A DNA stretch of 64,000 nucleotides, taken from the NCBI GenBank assembly GCA_016177775.1, contig JACOUQ010000019.1:1-64000 (forward strand), read 5' to 3'. Both the position numbers and the translations under genes were made by a program. Origin of the DNA: Geobacter sp. GTDB lineage: Bacteria; Desulfobacterota; Desulfuromonadia; Geobacterales; Geobacteraceae. Shown here one piece after another: positions 35,403 through 43,497 of this stretch. How positions within the stretch are numbered: position 1 is the first letter of the stretch; every line of letters begins with the position of its first letter. The notes below the pieces were generated by a model. That model saw only the letters and a list, made by a program, of their open reading frames with translations, made no database searches and had not been told where the DNA came from.

Positions 35403-35945
35403 ATGCGCAAGCAGAACAAGCGAATCACCGATGCTGATGTTATCATTGACCTGCTGAAAAGCTGCCATGTTGGTCGACTCGGGACCATGGGGAGCGACGG
35501 CTGGCCCATGGTGAAGCCTCTCAACTTCGCTTGGCACGAGGGGAGCATATACTTTCACTGTGCACTGGAGGGTGAAAAGCTGGAGGATATCCGGCGCGAC
35601 AGCCGGGTCTGCTTCGAGGTGGACCTTCCCATTGCTTACGTGAAAGGGACTGCCGAGAACCCTTGCCGGGCCGAGTACCTTTACCGCAGCGTCATCCTGC
35701 GGGGCCGTGACTCCCTGGTGGAGAGCCGGGCGGAGAAGGTGCTGGCCCTGAATGCGCTGATGCACAAGTATCAACCGGAGGGAGAGTGGCGCGACTATCC
35801 GGAGGAGAAGCTGGACATCACCGGCATCGTCCGGATTGACATCGAGGATATGTGCGGCAAGGAGGAGTTGGGAAAGGGGGAGATGCAGGCGCAGGCGCTG
35901 CGGATACTGAATTCCGGGGAAGTTTTGCCAGTGGTGATTGGATAA
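35403..35945 (+). CDS. FMN-binding split-barrel (pyridoxamine 5'-phosphate oxidase-like) protein
   Basis: A protein of 180 residues of the PNPOx/NimA-like group: an N-terminal helix (ITDADVIIDLLKSCHVGRLGT), then MVKPLNFAWHEGSIYFHCALEGEKLEDI, then VCFEVD and the C-terminal IVRIDIEDMCGKE. It probably binds FMN or a related cofactor as a dimer. It sits inside the cobalamin cluster between cbiC and cbiD. The cobalt-precorrin-6A reductase gene cbiJ is not seen in the window, so a reductase role in corrin synthesis is a hypothesis only. Confidence 0.8.
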   Translation: MRKQNKRITDADVIIDLLKSCHVGRLGTMGSDGWPMVKPLNFAWHEGSIYFHCALEGEKLEDIRRDSRVCFEVDLPIAYVKGTAENPCRAEYLYRSVILRGRDSLVESRAEKVLALNALMHKYQPEGEWRDYPEEKLDITGIVRIDIEDMCGKEELGKGEMQAQALRILNSGEVLPVVIG

Positions 35946-35956
35946 TTCAGGCCTAT

Positions 35957-37114
35957 ATGAAGAAATCTCTCCGACATGGCTACACCACCGGAGCTTGTGC
36001 CGCGGCAGCGGCCAAGGGAGCGGCGAAGATGCTTCGCGAGCAGCGGCTTGTGGACGAGGTGGTGATTTCCCTCCCTGTTGGAGAAACCGCAGTTTTTCGT
36101 CTGCATGGCCAGGAGTTCACCGAGACCTGGGCCTCCAGCTACGTAGTGAAAGATGCCGGCGATGACCCGGACGTGACCAACGGCGCGGAAGTTCATGTAA
36201 CGGTACGGGGCGAGGCGATGAGACGTCCCGGCGGTAAGACCATAGTGTTCGTCAGCGGCGGCAAGGGGGTCGGCAGGGTGACCAAGCCGGGGCTGGCTGT
36301 GTCTGTGGGTGAGCCGGCCATCAATCCGGTGCCTATGAAAATGATCGTCGCCGCGGTGAAGGAGGAGTTTTCGGTGGTCTGCCTTCCCCAGGTGCTTTAT
36401 GTGACCGTCTCCATCCCCAACGGCGAGGAGCTGGCAAAGAAGACCCTGAACGAGCGGCTCGGCATCGTGGGCGGTCTCTCCATTCTCGGCACCACCGGCA
36501 TAGTCAGACCGATTTCCGCCCAGGCCTGGACCGACACCATCGACGCCGCCATTGACGTGGCTGTCGCATGCGGGGCCGAGACTGTCGTGCTTTCTACTGG
36601 AAGGACGAGCGAGGTGGTGGCGCAGAGCATGCTTGCGCAGGCAAAAGGCAATGGGCAACGGGCAATGGGCAAAGCTGCAGACAAACAATTAAACGTTTTG
36701 CCTTTTGCCTTTTGCCCGTTGCCAGAGGAAGCCTTTGTCATGATGGGGGATCACGTGGGATATGCGCTGCGCGCCTGCGCGCGCAAGGGTGTCAGGCAGG
36801 TGGTGCTCGCCGGACAGTTCGCCAAGCTCCTCAAGATCGCCTGCGGCCATGAGCAGACCCATGTTTCTTCATCGGAGCTGGATCTGAAGACGCTGGAGAG
36901 TTGGCTTATCCTCGCGCCCAGTGCCTCGCGCCTCGAGACTCTCTCGCAGCGAGCCAACACCGCCCGCCATCTCCTGGAAGCCTCCGGCAACGATCCGGCC
37001 CTCATCGAGCTGGTATGTGGCAAGGCGAGTGACTTCGCGCTTAAGCTGGCGCCAGGGAGCGACGTCAAGGTTTTGCTGGCGGGTTATGATGGAACGGTGC
37101 TATATTTCGGCTAA
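35957..37114 (+). CDS. cbiD: Cobalt-precorrin-5B C1-methyltransferase with a repeat-derived insertion
   Basis: A protein of 385 residues (about 360 is usual). It has the conserved GYTTGACAAAAAK start, GDDPDVTNGAEV, GKGVGRVTKPGLAV and STGRTSE. It methylates C1 of cobalt-precorrin-5B. A dispersed repeat (36640-36723) adds 28 residues in frame after STGRTSEVVAQSMLAQ, giving AKGNGQRAMGKA and VLPFAFCPLPEE. The surrounding family motifs are intact, so the protein is probably functional with a surface loop. Confidence 0.93.
   Translation: MKKSLRHGYTTGACAAAAAKGAAKMLREQRLVDEVVISLPVGETAVFRLHGQEFTETWASSYVVKDAGDDPDVTNGAEVHVTVRGEAMRRPGGKTIVFVSGGKGVGRVTKPGLAVSVGEPAINPVPMKMIVAAVKEEFSVVCLPQVLYVTVSIPNGEELAKKTLNERLGIVGGLSILGTTGIVRPISAQAWTDTIDAAIDVAVACGAETVVLSTGRTSEVVAQSMLAQAKGNGQRAMGKAADKQLNVLPFAFCPLPEEAFVMMGDHVGYALRACARKGVRQVVLAGQFAKLLKIACGHEQTHVSSSELDLKTLESWLILAPSASRLETLSQRANTARHLLEASGNDPALIELVCGKASDFALKLAPGSDVKVLLAGYDGTVLYFG
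36640..36723. repeat. Dispersed palindromic repeat, 'GGCAATGGGC' family, inside cbiD
   Basis: 84 bp, exactly 28 codons. Left arm GGCAAAAGGCAATGGGCAAC, then GGGCAATGGGC; right arm TTTTGCCTTTTGCCTTTTGC, then CCGTTGCC. It is read as GNGQRAMGK, matching GNGQRATGK in the cbiP part of the fusion gene. Confidence 0.9.
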
Positions 37115-37148
37115 AATTTCCGTGGATACCATTTTACCGGAGGGGGAT

Positions 37149-38366
37149 ATGTCGCAACAGAAAATCTATCTGGTCGGCGCCGGGATCGAAGGTTGGGAAG
37201 GGTTCGGAGCCAATGCCCTGGAGGCGATCGGCAAGGCCGAGGTGCTGATCGGCCATCAGCGCCACCTGGACATCTTTCCCGACTTCGGGGGTGAAAAGCG
37301 GGCGATGGGGGATCTCGGCGAGATGCTCGATTTCCTCAAGGGGACGGACAAGCGGGTGGTGGTGCTAGGCTCCGGGGACCCCAATTTCTTCGGGGTTGGG
37401 CGGTTTCTGCTGCGCAACCTTCCCAAGGAGCGGATCGAGATATTCCCCAATGTCACCAGTGTTCAGTACGCCTTTGCCCGGATCAAGGAACCGTGGGACG
37501 ACGCCATTTTCGTCTCTGTGCATGGACGGGGGCTCAAAGGTGCCATTGACCGTATCATAGCGGCCGAGAAAGCGGCAGTGCTGACCGACGAGAAGAACAC
37601 CCCGGCAGCTATCGCAAAGGCGCTGGTCGCCCGTGGCGCCGAGGGTTACGAGGTCTGGCTCTGCGAGAACCTGGGGATGGCCGACGAAAAGTTCACCAAG
37701 ACCGACGTCAGAGGGCTGGCGGAGCTCTCCGCATCGCCATTGAATATCGTCATTTTGATTAAGGCATGGGAGCCTTCGCTTACGCATTACCCGCTGCTAG
37801 GGATTGACGACGAGGAGTTTGCCACTGCCAAGAAGCTGATCACCAAGCAGGAGGTGCGGGCGGTGACCCTGGCCAAGCTCCAGCTCCAGGACGACCTAGT
37901 GATGTGGGACATCGGCGCTGGGAGCGGGTCGGTCTCCATCGAGGCGGAAAACCTGATGCCGAACGGCAGGGTCTTTGCCCTGGAGAAAAACCCCCAATAC
38001 CTTGTTTTTATCAGGGAGAACCTGAAAAAATTCGTTGCCCGCAATATAATGCTGGTGGAGGCTTTTGCCCCTGAGGGGCTGGATGACCTTCCCGACCCGG
38101 ATCGGGTCTTCATCGGCGGCTCCAGCGGCATGCTGGAGGAGATCATCGAGGCGGTCGACCGGCGATTGAAGCCCGAAGGACGGATCGTTCTGAACGCCGT
38201 CACCCTGGACACGCTGACCAAGGCGGTGGAGTTCCTGGAGGACCACGGCTACACCGTGGAGGTGACCTGCGTCAACATCGCCAAGACACGGGGCCTCACG
38301 GAATACAAGATGTTCGAGTCGCATAATCCGGTGTATATCATCGCCGCTTGGAAGGGCGAAGAATAA
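37149..38366 (+). CDS. cbiET: Bifunctional cobalt-precorrin-7 C5-methyltransferase / C15-methyltransferase (decarboxylating)
   Basis: A protein of 405 residues. The N-terminal CbiE domain (about 1-200) has VGAGIEGWEGFGANAL and VVVLGSGDPNFFG; the C-terminal CbiT domain (about 215-405) has the SAM motif DIGAGSGSVSIEAE and FIGGSSGMLEEI. The fusion is equivalent to CobL. The start has a GGAGGGGG site. The stop overlaps cbiL (TAATG). Confidence 0.96.
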   Translation: MSQQKIYLVGAGIEGWEGFGANALEAIGKAEVLIGHQRHLDIFPDFGGEKRAMGDLGEMLDFLKGTDKRVVVLGSGDPNFFGVGRFLLRNLPKERIEIFPNVTSVQYAFARIKEPWDDAIFVSVHGRGLKGAIDRIIAAEKAAVLTDEKNTPAAIAKALVARGAEGYEVWLCENLGMADEKFTKTDVRGLAELSASPLNIVILIKAWEPSLTHYPLLGIDDEEFATAKKLITKQEVRAVTLAKLQLQDDLVMWDIGAGSGSVSIEAENLMPNGRVFALEKNPQYLVFIRENLKKFVARNIMLVEAFAPEGLDDLPDPDRVFIGGSSGMLEEIIEAVDRRLKPEGRIVLNAVTLDTLTKAVEFLEDHGYTVEVTCVNIAKTRGLTEYKMFESHNPVYIIAAWKGEE

Positions 38367-39067
38367 TGGCGAAAATCTTCGCAATCGGCGTCGGCCCCGG
38401 AGACCCGGAGCTGTTGACCCGCAAGGCGGAGCGCATCCTGCGTTCCGTGCCGGTGATATGCGCGCCCACTGCGGTACAAGGTGACGCCAGCTATGCCCTT
38501 TCCATCGTCGAGCCCTTCCTTGACCGGAGCCAGCAGGAAATCATCGTCCAGGTATTCCCGATGCGCAGGGACCAGGTGGGGCTGGGGGAGTTCTGGGAAG
38601 AGGCTGCCGCCGAGGTGGCAGAAAAGGTGCGGGAAGGGAAGGACGTGGCCTTCATCACCATCGGCGACCCCTTCCTCTACTCCACCTTTCTCTATATCTA
38701 CCGGATATTCCGAGATAAATATCCCGACATCCCCGTGGAAGTGGTGCCGGGGATTTCCAGCATCAACGCCGCCGCCGTAGCCGCTGGAGTTCCGCTCGGC
38801 ATGGCATCGGAGCGGATCGCCATAATTCCCGCGGCCTTCGAGGAGAAGGACCTCGCCAGGACGCTCCAGGAATTCGATACCGTGATTCTGATGAAGGTGA
38901 GTCGGGTGTTCGATGCGGTCTTCGCGCTTTTGCAGGAGCTTGGTCTGGAGCGGAACGGGGTCTACGTCAGCCGGGTCGGGTCGTCGGAGGAAGAGGTGGT
39001 GTTCGACCTTGCATCGCTGGTGGGGAAGAAGCTGGATTACCTGTCGTTGCTGATTGTGAAGAAGTAA
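38366..39067 (+). CDS. cbiL: Cobalt-factor II C20-methyltransferase
   Basis: A protein of 233 residues in the tetrapyrrole methylase family with IGVGPGDPELLTRKAERIL, ITIGDPFLYSTF and VPGISSINAAA. It adds the C20 methyl group. It overlaps cbiET by one base and its TAA stop is at the first bases of a dispersed repeat. Confidence 0.94.
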   Translation: MAKIFAIGVGPGDPELLTRKAERILRSVPVICAPTAVQGDASYALSIVEPFLDRSQQEIIVQVFPMRRDQVGLGEFWEEAAAEVAEKVREGKDVAFITIGDPFLYSTFLYIYRIFRDKYPDIPVEVVPGISSINAAAVAAGVPLGMASERIAIIPAAFEEKDLARTLQEFDTVILMKVSRVFDAVFALLQELGLERNGVYVSRVGSSEEEVVFDLASLVGKKLDYLSLLIVKK

Positions 39068-39162
39068 TCAGGATTTACAGGATTTAAGGATGAGCAGGAT
39101 TGCCATCTCGTAAATCCTTAAAATCTTGTCCTGTAAATCCATAAATCCTGTAAATCCTGATT
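39066..39162. repeat. Dispersed palindromic repeat, 'AATCAGGATTTACAGG' family
   Basis: 97 bp between cbiL and cbiF. The left arm AATCAGGATTTACAGGATTT pairs with the right arm AAATCCTGTAAATCCTGATT; internal units of the same word (ATCCTGTAAATCC) repeat in tandem. Confidence 0.92.
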
Positions 39163-39176
39163 CCGAGGGTGTTGAG

Positions 39177-39950
39177 ATGAAAGTTTTCTTCGTCGGCGCC
39201 GGTCCCGGCGATGCCGAGCTGATAACCGTAAAGGGCGCCCGCCTGCTGCAAGAAGCTGATGTGGTGGTCTTTGCCGGGAGCCTGGTGGACCGGGAGCTGG
39301 TCCGCACCTACGCTCCTGATGCGGAGGTGTACGACTCCGCCGGGATGAACCTGGATGAGACCACGGCGGTCCTGGCCAACGGGGTGGCGGCGGACAAGAG
39401 GGTGGTGCGGCTGCACACCGGCGACCCTTCCATCTACGGAGCGATCCAGGAGCAGATGGCGGCTCTGGACGAACTCGGCATCGACTATGAGGTTGTCCCC
39501 GGCGTGACCAGCGCCTTTGCCGCTGCCGCGGCCTTGAAGCAGGAGCTGACCCTGCCGGAGGTCTCCCAGACCGTTATCATCACCCGCATGGCGGGGAAGA
39601 CCCCGGTGCCCGAGCGGGAAAGTCTCGCTGAGATAGCCCGGATCGGCGCGACCCTGGTGATATATCTCTCCGTCTCCATGATCGGGGAGGTTGTGGATGA
39701 ACTGCTTCGCGGGGCATACACCCCTGAAACCCCGGTTGCCGTGGCTGCCAGGGTAACCTGGCCCGACGAGCAGTTGCTGGAAGGGACCCTTTCAGATATC
39801 GCGGCTAAGGTGAAAGGGGCAGGCATCGGAAAGCAGGCGGTGATCCTGGTCGGTGACGTTCTGCGGGCACGGCAGGAGGGGCTGAAGGCGAAATCGCTTC
39901 TGTACGACAAGGGGTTCAGCCACGGATACAGGAAGGGTATTGTTGCCTGA
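39177..39950 (+). CDS. cbiF: Cobalt-precorrin-4 C11-methyltransferase
   Basis: A protein of 257 residues with VGAGPGDAELITVKGARLL, HTGDPSIYGAIQEQ and VVPGVTSAFAAAA, the CbiF/CobM signatures. It methylates C11. The ribosome site GAGGGTG lies just after the upstream repeat. Confidence 0.95.
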   Translation: MKVFFVGAGPGDAELITVKGARLLQEADVVVFAGSLVDRELVRTYAPDAEVYDSAGMNLDETTAVLANGVAADKRVVRLHTGDPSIYGAIQEQMAALDELGIDYEVVPGVTSAFAAAAALKQELTLPEVSQTVIITRMAGKTPVPERESLAEIARIGATLVIYLSVSMIGEVVDELLRGAYTPETPVAVAARVTWPDEQLLEGTLSDIAAKVKGAGIGKQAVILVGDVLRARQEGLKAKSLLYDKGFSHGYRKGIVA

Positions 39951-39952
39951 GA

Positions 39953-40001
39953 CTCCCCTCACCCGGCCTTCGGCCACCCTCTCCCAAGGGGAGAGGGAAT
40001 A
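39953..40001. repeat. Dispersed repeat, 'CTCTCCC' family (copy 1)
   Basis: CTCACCCGGCCTTCGGCCAC followed by the hairpin CCCTCTCCC/GGGGAGAGGG, between cbiF and cbiG. The same words occur at 60260-60366. The purine-rich end gives the region just before the cbiG start. Confidence 0.85.
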
Positions 40002-40009
40002 AGGTTTTC

Positions 40010-41065
40010 ATGAAGGTTGCCATCATCGCTATAACCCGCAACGGCGCCCTTCTGGGTGCCAGGCTCCGCGAGGGGCTGGGGAACTCCGACCTGTATGTCC
40101 TCCAGAAGTACCGGGGACAGGCGGGGAAGGAGTCGATCTCCTTTGCCGGCAATCTTCGCGAGCTCCTGAAACAGCTCTGGCCCGAATACCAAGGGTTCGT
40201 CTGCATCATGGCGACCGGGATCGTGGTCCGCCTGATCGCGCCGCTTCTGGATTCGAAGGAAAGGGACCCGGCGGTGGTGGTGATGGACGATGCGGGCAAG
40301 TTCGCCATCTCCCTTCTTTCCGGCCACATAGGCGGCGCCAATGAACTGGCCTGCCGCTGCGCCTTCGTTGCCGGAGCCCGGGAAGTGATCACCACAGCAA
40401 CCGACGTCAATTGTCTTCCCTCCTTCGATATGCTGGCCAAGGAGCATGGGTGGGAGATCGAAGACCTCGCCCGCATCAAGACCCTCAACGCGCTCCTTAT
40501 CGACGACGAGGAGATCGCGGCGGTAGATTCGACCGGCTTGGTCCGGCCGTATTTCCATGGCCGCGGGAGGCTGGCGTTCCACGATACCTTTGTCGAGGCC
40601 TTGCATAGCGGGGCCAAGGGGTTCGTCTTCGTCACCAACCGCTTTCTTCCGCCGCAGATCCAGTCGGACAAGCTGCTGGTGCTGAGGCCGAAGAACCTGG
40701 TGCTGGGAATCGGCTGCAACAGCGGCACTCCGGCAGATGAGATCGAAGGAGTCGTCCTGGCACAGTTCAAGCGGCTTTTCCTCTCCATCAAGAGCATTAC
40801 CTGCATAGGTTCGGCCGAAGCAAAGCGGGAGGAGGCCGGACTCCTGGATTTTGCCCGCTGCTACGGGCTGCCTCTCCATTTTTACGAGAGCAGGGAGCTG
40901 AACAGCGTTGAGGTGCCATCGCCACCTTCCCTCCACGCAGTGGAGGCCATAGGCGCCAAGGGTGTTGCCGAGCCGGCGGCAATCCTGGCAGCCAACGGCG
41001 GGAGGCTGCTGCTGAGAAAAATAAAGAGCGGAAATGTGACGCTGGCGATAGCGGAAACTGTATAA
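40010..41065 (+). CDS. cbiG: Cobalt-precorrin-5A hydrolase
   Basis: A protein of 351 residues with the N-terminal domain (MATGIVVRLIAPLL, LSGHIGGANELA) and the C-terminal domain (LGIGCNSGTPADEI). It opens the delta-lactone ring, releasing acetaldehyde. An AAGG site lies five to nine bases before the ATG. Confidence 0.95.
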   Translation: MKVAIIAITRNGALLGARLREGLGNSDLYVLQKYRGQAGKESISFAGNLRELLKQLWPEYQGFVCIMATGIVVRLIAPLLDSKERDPAVVVMDDAGKFAISLLSGHIGGANELACRCAFVAGAREVITTATDVNCLPSFDMLAKEHGWEIEDLARIKTLNALLIDDEEIAAVDSTGLVRPYFHGRGRLAFHDTFVEALHSGAKGFVFVTNRFLPPQIQSDKLLVLRPKNLVLGIGCNSGTPADEIEGVVLAQFKRLFLSIKSITCIGSAEAKREEAGLLDFARCYGLPLHFYESRELNSVEVPSPPSLHAVEAIGAKGVAEPAAILAANGGRLLLRKIKSGNVTLAIAETV

Positions 41066-41070
41066 ACACA

Positions 41071-41158
41071 TTAGCCACGAATTACACGAATGAACACGAA
41101 TAAGAAATGTCTTTCGGTATGAATCATTCGTGAAAATTCGTGTCCATTCGTGGCTGAT
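41071..41158. repeat. Dispersed palindromic repeat, 'AGCCACGAATTACACGAA' family
   Basis: 88 bp between cbiG and cbiH-P. The left arm TTAGCCACGAATTACACGAA, then TGAACACGAAT, is nearly complementary to the right arm ATTCGTGAAAATTCGTGTCC, then ATTCGTGGCTGATAA. Confidence 0.92.
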
Positions 41159-41172
41159 AATGAGGTTTAGGT

Positions 41173-43491
41173 ATGTCGAAGCTGTACGTCGTCGGGATAG
41201 GACCTGGCGACCCCGGACATATGACGCAGGAAGCACATGACGCGCTGAAGGATGCCGAGGTGGTGGTCGGGTACAAGACCTACATCGATCTCATCAGGCC
41301 GCTTCTGAAAAAGAAGGAAGTGGTCTCTTCCGGCATGATGAAGGAAGTGGAGCGCTGTGGTGAGGCGCTCCGCATCGCTGCGTCCGGTAAAACGGTGGCC
41401 CTGGTCTCCAGTGGTGATGCCGGCGTGTACGGCATGGCCGGGCTGGTGCTGGAGTTGGCGAAAGAGCGGGATGACGTGGAAATCGTCATCGTCCCCGGCG
41501 TTTCCGCTGTGCAGGCGGCCGCGTCGGTGCTGGGCGCACCGCTTATGCACGATTTCGCGGTCATCTCCCTCTCCGACCTTCTCACGCCTTGGGAACTGAT
41601 CCGCAAGCGCCTCAATGCCGCGGCTGAAGCGGACTTTGTCACGGCCCTATACAACCCGAGGAGCAAGGGGCGGGTCACCCAGATCGAGGAAGCGCGGGAT
41701 ATTTTTCTCCGCGGCCGCTCCCCCGAAACCCCGGTCGGCATCGTGCGCAACGCCTGCCGCGAGGGGGAGGAGAAGGTGGTCACCACCCTGGCGGAGATGC
41801 TGGATCACCCAATCGACATGTTCTCCATCGTCATCATCGGCAACTCCCGGACGTTTGTTGATGGCAAGGGGAGGATGGTGACGCCGAGAGGCTATGCCAC
41901 CGGGACCGGGGACCGGGGACCAGGGACCGGGAAAAGCAAAGAACAATTCACCATTCACCATTCACTATTCACGCATCACGGCTCCGCCGTGATGCTTTGC
42001 GGCACCGGTTCGGATGTCGGCAAATCGGTCCTGACTGCCGGTATATGCCGCATCTTGAAACGGCGCGGCATTGCGGTCGCCCCTTTCAAGTCCCAGAACA
42101 TGGCCCTCAACTCTGCCGTCACCCCGGAGGGGGGGGAGATCGGCCGGGCCCAGGCGGTTCAGGCCGAGGCGTGCAGTATTCCGCCTCACACCGACATGAA
42201 CCCCGTTCTCCTCAAGCCCAACTCCGACACCGGCAGCCAGGTGATCGTGCAGGGTAAGGTTGTGGGGAACATGCGGGTCGCGGAATACAATGCCTACAAG
42301 CCCGAGGCGTTCGTAAGTGTCCGGGAGAGTTTCGAGCGGCTGAAGTCAAGCTTCGACTTCATTGTCATCGAAGGCGCGGGGAGCATCGCGGAGATCAATC
42401 TCAAGGCCCACGACATCGCCAACATGAAGGTGGCGGAGATGGCCGGCTGTCCCGTTATCCTGGTGGCGGACATCGACCGGGGCGGGGTGTTTGCCCAGAT
42501 CGTGGGGACCCTGGAGCTGTTGGAGCCTGCTGAAAAGGCCCGTATTGCCGGGGTTGTCATCAACAAGTTCCGGGGCGATGCCTCGCTCCTTACGCCGGGG
42601 ATCGAGTATGTGGAGCAGCGCACCGGGGTTCCAGTGCTGGGGGTGGTGCCGTATTTCACCGGATTCCGCCTGCCGGAAGAGGATAGTGTCGCTTTGCACC
42701 GGCGGGTAACGGGCAACGGGCAACGGGCAACGGGGAAAATCAATATAGGCGTAGTGAAGTTGCCTCGGATTTCCAATTATACCGATTTCGATCCTCTGGA
42801 GCGTGAGCCGGACGTGGCGCTTTCCTACCTGGAGGAGCCTGTGGCCGTTCAGGGACTGGACATGGTGGTCATTCCGGGGAGCAAATCGACCGTTACGGAC
42901 CTCGATTTTCTACAGGAGAGCGGCTTTTGCCGGGCGATCCGCGAGTTTTCCGGGACAGTGGTCGGCATCTGCGGAGGCTATCAGATGCTCGGCAGACGGG
43001 TTTCAGATCCGCACGGCGTGGAATCGGATTCCCGCCGTGAGGCTGAGGGGCTTGGGCTTCTGGACACGGTGACCGTCATGCTGCCGGAAAAGAAGACCCA
43101 CCAGGCGACTGCACAGCTTCTGCCGGCGGGTTACATTGCTGCGCCCCGCTGCTGCGCAGAGTTGGCCGGGTACGAGATCCATATGGGGGAAACCATCCTC
43201 GGCTCCGGGGCGAAGCCGTTCGCGCGCATCGTCCGGCGCTCGATGGCGGACACGGAGGTGCTGGACGGCGCAGTGTCTGCCGATGGGCGAGTTTTTGGCA
43301 CCTATCTCCATGGGCTCTTCGACAACAGTGAATTTCGATCGGCTTTTCTCAATCGGCTGAGAAAGTCGAAGGGGCTTCCCCTCTCTCCGGCTTCAGTGCT
43401 TTCGGAAGGTGACCCATTCGATCTGCTGGCTGACCATCTGGAGCGGCATCTGGATATGGAGCGGCTGCTGGCGTTCTGCGGCATCCGGTAA
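41173..43491 (+). CDS. cbiHP: CbiH-CbiP fusion: cobalt-factor III methyltransferase / cobyric acid synthase
   Basis: A single frame of 772 residues. Residues 1-241 are CbiH (VGIGPGDPGHMTQEA, SSGDAGVYGMAG, TALYNPRSKGR, ending at the family C-terminus MVTPRGY). Residues about 274-772 are cobyric acid synthase CbiP/CobQ (P-loop GTGSDVGKSV, PFKSQNMALNS, Cys nucleophile in GICGGYQMLG, EIHMGET). Residues 243-274 between them are encoded by a dispersed repeat that replaces the expected stop and start codons. There is no ribosome site before the CbiP part. A second small repeat gives GNGQRATGK near 515. CbiH closes the ring at C17; CbiP amidates four side chains. Both active sites look intact. Confidence 0.92.
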   Translation: MSKLYVVGIGPGDPGHMTQEAHDALKDAEVVVGYKTYIDLIRPLLKKKEVVSSGMMKEVERCGEALRIAASGKTVALVSSGDAGVYGMAGLVLELAKERDDVEIVIVPGVSAVQAAASVLGAPLMHDFAVISLSDLLTPWELIRKRLNAAAEADFVTALYNPRSKGRVTQIEEARDIFLRGRSPETPVGIVRNACREGEEKVVTTLAEMLDHPIDMFSIVIIGNSRTFVDGKGRMVTPRGYATGTGDRGPGTGKSKEQFTIHHSLFTHHGSAVMLCGTGSDVGKSVLTAGICRILKRRGIAVAPFKSQNMALNSAVTPEGGEIGRAQAVQAEACSIPPHTDMNPVLLKPNSDTGSQVIVQGKVVGNMRVAEYNAYKPEAFVSVRESFERLKSSFDFIVIEGAGSIAEINLKAHDIANMKVAEMAGCPVILVADIDRGGVFAQIVGTLELLEPAEKARIAGVVINKFRGDASLLTPGIEYVEQRTGVPVLGVVPYFTGFRLPEEDSVALHRRVTGNGQRATGKINIGVVKLPRISNYTDFDPLEREPDVALSYLEEPVAVQGLDMVVIPGSKSTVTDLDFLQESGFCRAIREFSGTVVGICGGYQMLGRRVSDPHGVESDSRREAEGLGLLDTVTVMLPEKKTHQATAQLLPAGYIAAPRCCAELAGYEIHMGETILGSGAKPFARIVRRSMADTEVLDGAVSADGRVFGTYLHGLFDNSEFRSAFLNRLRKSKGLPLSPASVLSEGDPFDLLADHLERHLDMERLLAFCGIR
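41900..41995. repeat. Composite dispersed repeat forming the CbiH-CbiP linker
   Basis: Three words in a row: tandem GGGGACC units (41902-41931), tandem ATTCACC units (41946-41972) and a perfect palindrome GCATCACGGC/GCCGTGATGC with a TCC loop (41973-41995). It is read as GTGDRGPGTGK and then FTIHHSLFTHHGSAV. Confidence 0.88.
42703..42735. repeat. Tandem GGGCAAC repeat inside the cbiP part
   Basis: Four GGGTAAC/GGGCAAC units are read in frame as VTGNGQRATGK. It is the left arm of the 'GGCAATGGGC' family without a visible right arm. Confidence 0.75.
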
Positions 43492-43497
43492 CAACCT

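Noticed and set aside
41992-43491. Separate cbiP starting at the ATG at 41992
   Set aside because: No ribosome site lies before it, the region upstream is a palindrome and the frame is continuous with cbiH. A fusion is favoured, although internal initiation is not excluded.
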